A stretch of DNA of 17,202 nucleotides from Candidatus Avelusimicrobium cornigerorum (lineage in GTDB: Bacteria; Elusimicrobiota; Elusimicrobia; Elusimicrobiales; Elusimicrobiaceae): NCBI GenBank assembly GCA_002309715.1, contig DBXW01000010.1:1-17202 (forward strand), given 5' to 3'. Below the pieces are notes generated by a model. The model ran no database searches. It had not been told where the DNA came from and saw only the letters and a list, made by a program, of their open reading frames with translations. Positions within the stretch are counted from its first letter, which is position 1. Each line of letters opens with the position of its first letter. A program made the translations under genes and the position numbers. Of this stretch, positions 7,979 to 14,921 are shown one piece after another.

Positions 7979-8998
7979 TTAATCTCCGTCGGATGAACCG
8001 TAACCTTGGCTTCTTAAATAATTGGCGATCGTCGTATATCCCAACCGTTCCGCTTCTTCCACTGCGTACAGCCACTCGTGCTCAACATTATCATAATACG
8101 CACACGCACAACCCTGATAATCTTCTATCAAAATTTTAAGCATATCTAACCGATTGCTGTAAACCGCTTGAAAAGCCGGAGAAACTACCATTTTGTCATA
8201 TTGCGAGTATTGCCCATCCGCTTTGGCCCCTAATTTTAATAATTCCACCATCGCGGCTTTATTTCCGGCCCACACGGCATGGGTGAGCGGATTGTCTTTC
8301 ATTTGCCCCACAAAAGAATCTAACTCATCTACTTTTTTGAGTTCTCTACCTAAAATTTTTACAATATCCAAATATTCCGGTTCTTCTACTGCCATATAGA
8401 GCGGGCTGACTTGGTTTTTATCACCACACGCTTTAGCCGGATCGGCCCCGACGCGTAGCAACAATTTTACCACTTCGGCCTGTCTTTGACCGAGCGTTTG
8501 ATTTTTTCTACCGGCCAGCGTTTGTTCAAGCAAAAAGCGTTTATCACTTTCCAAGGAAGTGCCTTTAGTAGCGAAACAAAGCGGTGTCCAATTTTCATCC
8601 AGCGTTTTATTGACATTGGCCCCTACGCTTAATAATTTTGCGACTACTTCCAACGCACCGACTTCCGCCGCCACCATCAAAGGCGTGCGAGAAGAGCCAT
8701 TAGCCCAAGCGGTGGGCAAATTGTATCGTTTACCATTATGTAAAAAGGGAAGGCCTTCTCTTTTGGTCAAAGAGACATTAGCATTATGCAACCCTTTGGG
8801 CATAGCCAAAAATTCATCAATGGCTTTTAAATCATTATCCAAAATAGCCTGGAAAAAATTAAGTTTTTCCGCATCTTGGCTTAATATAGTAGACGCAATG
8901 CTTCTTGATATCTGCGCTCTACGTGATGACACATCTTGCGCATGTAGTGTTGCTAACCCCAGTACAACCAGCAGCAAACCTAATAGTCCTTTTTTCAT
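7979..8998 (-). CDS. Secreted ankyrin-repeat protein
   Basis: The 339-residue product begins with a clear signal peptide, MKKGLLGLLLVVLGLATLHA, with likely cleavage before QDVSS. The mature part has several ankyrin repeats: one at about residues 101-133 with TPLMVAAEVGALEVVAKLL, a degenerate one starting ENWTPLCFAT, then QAEVVKLLLRVGADP, PLTHAVWAGNKAAMVELL and LDMLKILIED. Ankyrin repeats are protein-binding scaffolds; the partner is unknown. There is no lipobox, so it is periplasmic or secreted. I chose the second in-frame ATG (8996-8998) because it starts the signal peptide and has an AAGGAGAT ribosome binding site eight bases upstream; the longer frame from 9055 adds 19 polar residues over the promoter. 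It is bounded by its own promoter and terminator. The C-terminus ends in GYGSSDGD. Confidence 0.9.
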   Translation of the reverse strand: MKKGLLGLLLVVLGLATLHAQDVSSRRAQISRSIASTILSQDAEKLNFFQAILDNDLKAIDEFLAMPKGLHNANVSLTKREGLPFLHNGKRYNLPTAWANGSSRTPLMVAAEVGALEVVAKLLSVGANVNKTLDENWTPLCFATKGTSLESDKRFLLEQTLAGRKNQTLGQRQAEVVKLLLRVGADPAKACGDKNQVSPLYMAVEEPEYLDIVKILGRELKKVDELDSFVGQMKDNPLTHAVWAGNKAAMVELLKLGAKADGQYSQYDKMVVSPAFQAVYSNRLDMLKILIEDYQGCACAYYDNVEHEWLYAVEEAERLGYTTIANYLRSQGYGSSDGD

Positions 8999-9034
8999 TT
9001 TTAATCTCCTTACATTTGAGTTACTGCTACTTTT

Positions 9035-9063
9035 ATTGTAAGGATTTTGTTGCACATTTCCAA
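9035..9063 (-). promoter_or_regulatory. Sigma70-like promoter of the ankyrin-repeat gene
   Basis: The -35 TTGGAA (9058-9063) and the -10 TACAAT (9035-9040) are separated by 17 bases. The predicted start leaves a leader of about 30 bases containing the AAGGAGAT ribosome binding site. Confidence 0.65.
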
Positions 9064-9114
9064 GAGTCTAAAGTCCTATTTTCCGCATAGGCCCAAATTA
9101 CCCTAAAACATCCT

Positions 9115-9155
9115 AACAAAAAGTACGTGCCCTTTCTGACCAAAGAGCGCGTACT
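9115..9155 (-). terminator. Terminator-like hairpin ending the post-groEL spacer
   Basis: On the minus strand a 9-bp stem AGTACGCGC / GCACGTACT (one G-T pair) encloses a second stem CTTT/AAAG with loop GGTCAG, followed by TTTTGTT. This is a good intrinsic terminator about 310 bases after the groEL stop, so something upstream of it is probably transcribed. Confidence 0.6.
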
Positions 9156-9402
9156 AAATTTATAGCGGTTCAAGGCCTTCTGTCTATCCGGCTGAAACGA
9201 AACCCCTTGCGGGTGTTTTCGGCGCGTACTAGCGTGTTATGTCGTTGGGCATAGTACCGAAAATAACTTTGTATCGGCTGATTTGTCAGTTTTGAGCCGT
9301 ATTTGCGGGGCAATTTGGGCGTATAGGCGTGCCCGGATGGCACATCAAGCCCAAGTCAACGCAAAGACGGTCAAAGTTGGCAAATTGTTGCCCAGAAAAG
9401 GA

Positions 9403-9437
9403 CAGAGCGGATAAGAAAATTTTTCTTATCCGCTCTG
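9403..9437 (-). terminator. Perfect 17-bp inverted repeat after groEL
   Basis: Arms 9403-9419 and 9421-9437 are perfectly complementary around a single central base. On the minus strand it is a 13-bp stem (CAGAGCGGATAAG) with an A5T5 top, followed only by the moderately T-rich TCCTTTTC. It lies about 30 bases after the groEL stop. It may be the primary groESL terminator or an mRNA-stabilising 3' hairpin. Confidence 0.6.
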
Positions 9438-9468
9438 CCGTAAAGCGTAACTTACGCCGGCTGTGCTA

Positions 9469-11103
9469 TCACATCATGCCGGGCATACCGCCCATGCCAC
9501 CCATAGCGGGGGCGTGACTGTGTTCTTTTTCCGGCGCGTCAGCAACGAGCGCTTCGGTCAAGAGTACCGTACCGGTAATAGAGGCCGCATTTTCCAGCGC
9601 TGTGCGAACCACTTTGGCCGGGTCCACTACGCCCGCTTTTAACAAGTCGCAGTATTCGTCTTTTTCGGCATCGTAGCCGTCGGCCGCGCCTTTCATGGAA
9701 AGTACTTTATCTACCACGACGGCACCGTCTAATCCGGCGTTGACCGCAATTTGTTTTAACGGAGCGGTTAACGCGGTGCGTACGATATTGATACCGGTGC
9801 GAACGTCGTCGTTATCGGCTTTCAAACCGTCTAACGCCGCTTGACAGCGCGCTAAAGCCACACCGCCGCCGGGCACGATACCTTCTTCCACACCGGCCTT
9901 GGTGGCGTTTTTGGCGTCTTCCACTTTGGCTTTTTTGGCCTTAAGTTCGGTTTCGGTAGCCGCACCTACGCTGATAACGGCTACGCCGCCGGACAATTTT
10001 GCCAAGCGTTCTTGGAGTTTTTCTTTGTCATATTCGCTCTTGGAATTTTCAATTTGTTTGCGAATTTGTTCGGCGCGTTGGGCAATGGCTTCTTTGCTGC
10101 CTTTTCCGCTGACGATCGTTGTGTTTTCTTTGTCAATGACAACACGGGCGCATTGACCGAGCATAGCCAGTTCGGCTTTGTCCAACTTAATACCGCGTTC
10201 TTCGCTGATCACGTCGCCGCCTGTCAAAATAGCGATATCTTCTAACATTTCTTTGCGGCGGTCGCCAAAGCCGGGGGCTTTTACGGCGCAACCTTTTAAC
10301 GTACCGCGCAATTTGTTGACCACTAAAGTCGCCAACGCTTCACCGTCAACGTCTTCGGCTACGATTAAGAATTGTTTACCGCTTTGTACGATTTTTTCCA
10401 GCACGGGGAGCAGTTCGTTCATAGACGAAACTTTTTTATCCGTGATGATAATGTACGGGTTTTCCAACACACATTCCATGCGTTCGGAATCGGTTACAAA
10501 ATAAGGCGAAATGTAACCGCGGTCAAATTGCATACCTTCCACCACATCTAATTGAGTGGTAGCGGTTTTGCCTTCTTCTACCGTGATAACGCCTTCGGCA
10601 CCGACTTTTTCAATCGCTTCAGCAATCATATTACCGATTTCGCGGTCGTTGGAAGAAATGGTGGCGATTTGCGCTTTTTCTTCTTTGGTTTTGACCGGTT
10701 TGTGCATTTTGTTAAGTTGTTCTTTGGTGGCTTCTACGGCCATTTCAATACCTTTCTTAACAAGCGTCGGGTTGGCTCCGGCGGTAATGTTTTTAATGCC
10801 TTCGGTCAGCATGGCGTTAGCGAGAACGGTGGCCGAAGTCGTACCGTCACCGGCGACGTCATTGGTTTTGGACGCTACTTCACGGATGAGTTGAGCGCCC
10901 ATGTTTTCAAATTTATCTTCTAACTCAATATCTTTAGCAATCGTTACACCGTCGTCAATAATAAGCGGAGAACCGAATTTTTTTTCTAATACCACGCTGC
11001 GCCCCTTAGGCCCGAGCGTAACTTTTACAGCATTTGCTACTTTTTCAATACCCGATTTCATTTTGGCGCGGGCTTCATCGCCGTATACAATTTGTTTTGC
11101 CAT
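9469..11103 (-). CDS. groL: Chaperonin GroEL (Hsp60)
   Basis: This 544-residue product is a full-length group I chaperonin subunit, which forms tetradecameric double rings and folds proteins with ATP and GroES. It begins AKQIVYGDEARAKM and has the nucleotide-binding GDGTTSATVLA (85-95). It carries the family signature around VEEGIVPGGGVALAR and ends with the flexible GGMGGMPGMM tail typical of GroEL. The length matches the usual 540-550 residues. The ribosome binding site AAGAGGT (11111-11117) lies in the 17-base gap after groES. It is the second gene of a CIRCE-controlled operon. Nothing looks degraded, so this is likely the main housekeeping chaperonin. Confidence 0.98.
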   Translation of the reverse strand: MAKQIVYGDEARAKMKSGIEKVANAVKVTLGPKGRSVVLEKKFGSPLIIDDGVTIAKDIELEDKFENMGAQLIREVASKTNDVAGDGTTSATVLANAMLTEGIKNITAGANPTLVKKGIEMAVEATKEQLNKMHKPVKTKEEKAQIATISSNDREIGNMIAEAIEKVGAEGVITVEEGKTATTQLDVVEGMQFDRGYISPYFVTDSERMECVLENPYIIITDKKVSSMNELLPVLEKIVQSGKQFLIVAEDVDGEALATLVVNKLRGTLKGCAVKAPGFGDRRKEMLEDIAILTGGDVISEERGIKLDKAELAMLGQCARVVIDKENTTIVSGKGSKEAIAQRAEQIRKQIENSKSEYDKEKLQERLAKLSGGVAVISVGAATETELKAKKAKVEDAKNATKAGVEEGIVPGGGVALARCQAALDGLKADNDDVRTGINIVRTALTAPLKQIAVNAGLDGAVVVDKVLSMKGAADGYDAEKDEYCDLLKAGVVDPAKVVRTALENAASITGTVLLTEALVADAPEKEHSHAPAMGGMGGMPGMM

Positions 11104-11120
11104 TTTATTTACCTCTTAAC

Positions 11121-11414
11121 TTACCCCAAAATACCCAAGATTTCGTCTTGGTGAATAATCAAATACGTTTCATCGTCTAATTTTACTTCCGTGCCGGAGT
11201 ATTTGCCATAAAGCACGCGGTCGCCTTTTTTTACGTCCATCGCGGCGCGTTCGCCTTTGTCGTTTAATTTGCCCGGCCCGACGGCTAATACTTCGCCTTC
11301 CATCGGTTTTTCTTTGGCGGTGTCAGGAATAATAATTCCCCCCTTCATCGTCTCTCTTTCAATGGGTTTGACAATTACGCGGTCACCCAACGGTTTAATT
11401 TTTACTTCTGCCAT
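11121..11414 (-). CDS. groS: Co-chaperonin GroES (Hsp10)
   Basis: This 97-residue product is the heptameric lid of the GroEL chamber. It has the family N-terminus IKPLGDRVIVKP, the mobile loop ERETMKGGIIIPDTAKEKP (about 19-37) that contacts GroEL, and the conserved VGPG, GDRVLYGKYSGTEV and DEILGIL segments. Length and order match standard GroES. The ribosome binding site AAGGAG sits about ten bases before the ATG. It is the first gene of the operon, with a promoter and CIRCE operator 60-110 bases upstream. Confidence 0.98.
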   Translation of the reverse strand: MAEVKIKPLGDRVIVKPIERETMKGGIIIPDTAKEKPMEGEVLAVGPGKLNDKGERAAMDVKKGDRVLYGKYSGTEVKLDDETYLIIHQDEILGILG

Positions 11415-11470
11415 ATTCCATACACTCCTTTTTTATCGGAATTTAAACTTTGTGTACCTGACAAGTGTTA

Positions 11471-11497
11471 TTAGCACTCGCCCAGGCATAATGCTAA
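11471..11497 (-). promoter_or_regulatory. CIRCE operator (HrcA site) of groES-groEL
   Basis: The minus strand reads TTAGCATTA-N9-GAGTGCTAA. The consensus is TTAGCACTC-N9-GAGTGCTAA, so 16 of 18 positions match with exact spacing. It overlaps the end of the -10 box and the predicted transcription start, as expected for repression by HrcA. hrcA itself is not in this window. Confidence 0.9.
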
Positions 11498-11524
11498 TTT
11501 AGCATTTCTTAAAATAATTGTCAA
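11496..11524 (-). promoter_or_regulatory. Sigma70-type promoter of groES-groEL
   Basis: A perfect -35 TTGACA (11519-11524) is followed after 17 bases by TAAATT (11496-11501), preceded by TGC (extended -10). The -10 touches the CIRCE operator, so regulation is by repression rather than by a heat-shock sigma factor. Confidence 0.85.
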
Positions 11525-11535
11525 CCTTTTTTTGC

Positions 11536-11544
11536 GAGTGCTAA
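11536..11544 (-). promoter_or_regulatory. Lone CIRCE half-site upstream of the groES promoter
   Basis: The minus strand has a perfect TTAGCACTC half-site about 12 bases upstream of the -35, with no partner half at N9. It could be a secondary HrcA contact or the remnant of a second operator. Confidence 0.45.
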
Positions 11545-11568
11545 AAAAGAAGTTCGTTTATTGAAGGG

Positions 11569-12402
11569 TTATGCATTTCTGCTAAACACAAAAAATCGCT
11601 TAATTTTTTGTTTAAAACTCAGCGGTTTAGGAGGTAAGATTTTGATAAGGACCGCGGAAATATTGTCCTGCCCGTCTTTATCGTTGGACACACGCACTAA
11701 CTGTTTACACAATTTAACTAAAGACAAGTTTTTGCCTTCCTGTAAAATTTGCAACATATCCGATTCGCACAAGCCCTTATACAAACCATCCGAACAAAGT
11801 AACATTACGTCGCCCTCTTTAACAGGGAACTTTAGCAAATCAAATTCAATATCTTTTTTAATACCCATTGCGCGGGTTAAGACGTTTTGAATTTTGGACC
11901 GGTCTGCCTCGGCACGAGTAAGAAGGCCGCGGCGGACTTGTTCGTTGGCTAAAGAGTGGTCGGTTGTAATTTGAACGATTTTTCCGTCACGGAACAAATA
12001 TAAACGAGAGTCTCCCACGTGTACGGCAATGGCATTATCGTTGTTAAAAACCACGCCCGTCATTGTGGTACCCATCATTCTGTAAACGTTAGAAGACTGG
12101 GCTGTAGAGTAAATAGCCATATTGGCTAAATTAGCCGCCATTAACATTTTGCGTTCAGCAAAATTTAATTTAGGCAAAAAGGTATCGGGAATTTTAAGTT
12201 TTCCTTCGTTCACTTTGCGTACCGTTTCGGCCAAAACGGAAACAGCGATATTGCTAGCCACTTCCCCGGCACTGTGTCCGCCCATACCATCGGCCACAAC
12301 CCCGAGTCCCAAATCGGAAGAAATAAGCACATTATCTTCGTTTTTTTCACGAATTTTACCGATATCGGTAACTGCCGCAAATTCAATATCAAAGTGACTC
12401 AT
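11569..12402 (-). CDS. PP2C/PPM-family Ser/Thr protein phosphatase (Stp/PrpC-like)
   Basis: This 277-residue cytoplasmic phosphatase should remove phosphate from Ser/Thr residues, probably reversing the kinase encoded just upstream. It carries the metal-binding PPM motifs: DIGKIREKNEDN (13-24), VADGMGGHSAGE (36-47), GTTM (111-114), VGDSRLY (129-135), the SDGLYKGL segment (204-211) and GQDN (244-247). Both metal-site aspartates, in DGMGG and GQDN, are intact. The C-terminus is short and basic (KQKIKRFF). The ATG overlaps the kinase stop codon as ATGA and is preceded by GGGGGA inside the kinase frame, so the two are co-translated. No clear terminator follows its stop at 11569, so some read-through towards groES is possible. 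Confidence 0.95.
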   Translation of the reverse strand: MSHFDIEFAAVTDIGKIREKNEDNVLISSDLGLGVVADGMGGHSAGEVASNIAVSVLAETVRKVNEGKLKIPDTFLPKLNFAERKMLMAANLANMAIYSTAQSSNVYRMMGTTMTGVVFNNDNAIAVHVGDSRLYLFRDGKIVQITTDHSLANEQVRRGLLTRAEADRSKIQNVLTRAMGIKKDIEFDLLKFPVKEGDVMLLCSDGLYKGLCESDMLQILQEGKNLSLVKLCKQLVRVSNDKDGQDNISAVLIKILPPKPLSFKQKIKRFFVFSRNA

Positions 12403-14756
12403 AATTCATCCCCCGACATCACGGTGCCCGCACACCACAACAACCCGAGCACATACAACATAGCCATCATAAAGAAATACGCGTTATTTTTCGGAGCATT
12501 GTGGTTAAAGTGTTCTATGGGATAAGTCAGCGCAAACGCCCATACACCGAGTTTCATCGGTTCTTTACCGCCTTGATAATAAGGAGCCAGTAACCCGGCA
12601 AGTAATTTCTTAGTATCTTCATTATAAAACCCGGGAATTGCTTTTTCAATGCGCTCGGTTAATATATCCACGGCATCTTCCTGCGATTTCCCTGTCAATT
12701 CATTGGAAGCATCTATATTTTGAAATTTATTTTCTTTAGCAATCAATTCTTCATCGGCTCGCAAGGCTTCGTCGGTTGATTTAGTTTGTGTTTTTTCCGT
12801 GCTGGCCACAACCACCCGGGGGACTAATACCTCTAACGTATTATACACCGACACTCCCAACCCGGATACGGTATATGCCCATATCCCGATAACAGCCGCC
12901 AAAAATAAACACAAAGGCAAGAACACGCTATCTTTATATGAACGCGCTAACAGGTAAAACAGCGTGCACAAGCCGCAGAAAAGAGAGACATAAAGTAAAA
13001 CGGTAAACACCAAATCTTGCTTATCGGGCGCAATAGATAAATAGGCCGTAGCAAAAGACATCGCCATAGAAAACACTACCAGCGACGCCCCGAACAACCC
13101 TTGCGCGCCGGAGCGGTTAACTGTCAAACAGAGTGAGCAGCCCCACGCTACCGCCAACACTAAATAACACAAGTAATATTCCGGCGATAACCAAAACTTC
13201 GGCACTTGGCTTAATTGCATAAAAGACACTTGCGGGGTAAATAATCCCGCCAGAAAAGAGACGCCGGCCAAAAACAGCAAGATCGTTGTTGTATGCCGAA
13301 AAGCACGCAACGAAGAAAACCAGAAAACAAGCCCTATCATCACCACGCAACCCACCATAAAAACAAGTTGGTTCGGGGCATACTGGGCCGCCGTAAACGG
13401 AGCCACCAAATTATGAAAAACGCCCGCCCCGGCACTCACATGTACCGAGCAGATACTTCCAAACGAATAGAATAGATAAGCCACCGCTGCTCCGAACGCG
13501 GCAAACAACGGCACAAATAACGCCAGGTACACGGCTTTTTTACTCAAATTTTTTATAAAAGAACTGATCAGGCCAGGGATTTTGGAACGTTGACTGCTTA
13601 TACGGAACGCACGCCCGGGTTTATTATTAGCAGTATCCAACGTCTGCATTTGTGTATCGGCGACCGGGGGTTTATTGGCGGGTGCGCTATTTGTTTTTGC
13701 AAGATCCCCCGCGTTAATTGTCGGTAAAGTAGAACGAGAAAGAGGTTCCGCGGCTGCCGCTCGCGCCGGAGCCGGTTGCACAGGCGGTTGTGTGGAATTT
13801 CCATCCGGCATTAAACTTTGCCGTTGCGTACGCAAAGTTTGCGTAGGATGACGTTCTTCTTTTACCACCATGGCACTTTCGCCGCCCAAATCAATGTTGC
13901 CGCCCTTACTTAATTGCAGTTGGTCTTCGGCGCGCATCTTTCGGAAATACTCGTACGTATCCTTGGCGGTTTGAAAGCGGTCATCGGGGTTTTTGCTCAT
14001 CAATTTTTGAACAGCCGGCCCTAACCACGCCGGTAAATCTTTACGCAAATCCGTTGGGTTAGGCACCGGATCACTGATATGCTTTTGGATAATTTCAATG
14101 GTGTTTTTCCCATTATAAGGGAATCTCCCCGTCAGCACATAATACAAACTGGCACCGATGGAATATAAGTCGGCGCGGGTATCCAAATTTTTACCCAACG
14201 CCTGCTCCGGGGCAATAAAGTACGCCGTACCGGCAAGTTCGGTGGTTTTGGTGGAACCGGATTTATCTACTTTTTTAGCAATACCGAAATCCACTAATTT
14301 TGCCTGTCCTTGCGGTGTAATTAAAATGTTAGAAGGTTTAATATCGCGGTGGATGATACCTTTTTCGTGGGCGGCGGATAACCCTTGCAGCACGCCGTCA
14401 AATAAATTGAGCACTCTATTGATGGGAAGTACTTTTTCTTTTTTGAGCATAGCCGAAAGCGTCTGCCCTTCAATAAAAGACATCACGATAAAATAATAAC
14501 CGCCTTCCTTCCCTACGTTATAAACGTTCACAATGTTAGGGTGGTCCAATTCAGCAATAGCGCGTGCTTCGGTCAAAAATAGTTCCACGGCTTTTTTATC
14601 TTTTGATAAACCCGGGCTTAAAATTTTCACGCATACAATACGGTTTAATGCTCTGTGCCGCGCGCGGTAAACAGCACCCATACCGCCTTCAGCCGTTTTT
14701 TCCAAAATCTCACAACCCGATATAACTTGCCCAATCAAGGAAGATTTTTCACTCAT
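12399..14756 (-). CDS. Ser/Thr protein kinase with C-terminal eight-pass membrane domain
   Basis: Residues 14-275 of 785 form a Hanks-type kinase: glycine loop EGGMGA (23-28), ATP-anchoring Lys44 in VCVKIL, catalytic HRDIKPSN (136-143), metal-binding DFG (156-158), GTAYFIAPE (176-184) and DTRADLYSIG. All key residues are intact, so it is probably active. Residues 280-400 are a Pro/Ala/Thr-rich linker. The C-terminal half has about eight hydrophobic segments (roughly 408-432, 463-483, 489-507, 526-545, 553-573, 581-604, 610-631, 758-778), with a soluble Glu/Lys-rich loop at about 650-757 between the last two. Bacterial kinases of this type usually have one membrane pass; this C-terminus is unusual and I do not recognise it. 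It is co-expressed with the phosphatase. I see no clear promoter or Shine-Dalgarno sequence; TAAATT lies nine bases before the ATG. Confidence 0.93.
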   Translation of the reverse strand: MSEKSSLIGQVISGCEILEKTAEGGMGAVYRARHRALNRIVCVKILSPGLSKDKKAVELFLTEARAIAELDHPNIVNVYNVGKEGGYYFIVMSFIEGQTLSAMLKKEKVLPINRVLNLFDGVLQGLSAAHEKGIIHRDIKPSNILITPQGQAKLVDFGIAKKVDKSGSTKTTELAGTAYFIAPEQALGKNLDTRADLYSIGASLYYVLTGRFPYNGKNTIEIIQKHISDPVPNPTDLRKDLPAWLGPAVQKLMSKNPDDRFQTAKDTYEYFRKMRAEDQLQLSKGGNIDLGGESAMVVKEERHPTQTLRTQRQSLMPDGNSTQPPVQPAPARAAAAEPLSRSTLPTINAGDLAKTNSAPANKPPVADTQMQTLDTANNKPGRAFRISSQRSKIPGLISSFIKNLSKKAVYLALFVPLFAAFGAAVAYLFYSFGSICSVHVSAGAGVFHNLVAPFTAAQYAPNQLVFMVGCVVMIGLVFWFSSLRAFRHTTTILLFLAGVSFLAGLFTPQVSFMQLSQVPKFWLSPEYYLCYLVLAVAWGCSLCLTVNRSGAQGLFGASLVVFSMAMSFATAYLSIAPDKQDLVFTVLLYVSLFCGLCTLFYLLARSYKDSVFLPLCLFLAAVIGIWAYTVSGLGVSVYNTLEVLVPRVVVASTEKTQTKSTDEALRADEELIAKENKFQNIDASNELTGKSQEDAVDILTERIEKAIPGFYNEDTKKLLAGLLAPYYQGGKEPMKLGVWAFALTYPIEHFNHNAPKNNAYFFMMAMLYVLGLLWCAGTVMSGDEL

Positions 14757-14815
14757 AACTTTGTAAATTTATCTATTAAAATTTTTACTGCAAAAAAATA
14801 ATTTCAAAAAATGAC

Positions 14816-14844
14816 TTGATTTTCTAGCGTTTCACCATTACAAT
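14816..14844 (+). promoter_or_regulatory. Sigma70-like promoter of the PC4-like gene
   Basis: TTGATT (14816-14821) and TACAAT (14839-14844) are separated by 17 bases. The predicted start leaves a leader of about 70 bases that includes the palindrome at 14892-14910. Confidence 0.65.
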
Positions 14845-14891
14845 ATAACTAGTAACATAATATCATATTTTTCTGGTTTAGCAATAGGGGG

Positions 14892-14910
14892 GCGTGAAAA
14901 TTTTTCACGC
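14892..14910 (+). repeat. Inverted repeat abutting the PC4-like gene's ribosome binding site
   Basis: Arms GCGTGAAAA (14892-14900) and TTTTCACGC (14902-14910) are perfect and separated by one base. The GGGAGG ribosome binding site begins at the next base. It lies well downstream of the predicted start, so it may act as an RNA hairpin controlling translation or as a DNA operator. A terminator is unlikely because no T run follows. Confidence 0.55.
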
Positions 14911-14921
14911 GGGAGGTATTT

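Larger units (their letters stand above)
9064..9468. other. Gene-free spacer after groEL, rich in hairpins; possible structured RNA
   Basis: No convincing protein gene is present. On the minus strand (groEL direction) I can fold these elements: TTGGGC/GCCCAA enclosing GTGCC/GGCAC at about 9313-9354; CGGCT/AGCCG at about 9276-9300; CCGA/TCGG at about 9257-9278; and a CCC-GCAA-GGG hairpin with a GNRA-type loop, extended by CGAAA/TTTCG, at about 9199-9222. The stretch is bounded by a perfect palindrome (9403-9437) and a terminator-like hairpin (9115-9155). TAGTACGCGC occurs twice on the minus strand. It could be a long groEL 3' UTR, a separate non-coding RNA, a dispersed repeat or a decayed gene. 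It does not match the RNase P, tmRNA, SRP or 6S motifs I know. Confidence 0.3.

Noticed and set aside
7875..8075. N-terminal extension of hisS by 67 codons to an ATG at 8075
   Set aside because: It crosses the ankyrin gene's 3' end and its strong terminator, does not resemble HisRS, and the ATG at 7874 starts the family homology.
8999..9055. N-terminal extension of the ankyrin-repeat gene by 19 codons
   Set aside because: It would hide the signal peptide and overlap the -10 box; the ATG at 8998 has a good ribosome binding site.
9169..9185. GGTTCAAGGCC resembling a tRNA T-arm
   Set aside because: The flanking bases do not pair as a T stem and no acceptor, D or anticodon arm can be built around it.
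9120..9400. RNase P RNA, tmRNA, SRP RNA or 6S RNA in the groEL spacer
   Set aside because: AGACAGAAGGCC looked RNase P-like, but the other conserved RNase P segments are missing, and the hallmark motifs of the other families are absent.
9329..9517. Plus-strand open frame of 62 codons across the palindrome and into groEL
   Set aside because: It reads through the inverted repeat and the antisense of the GGM tail, with no ribosome binding site or family resemblance.
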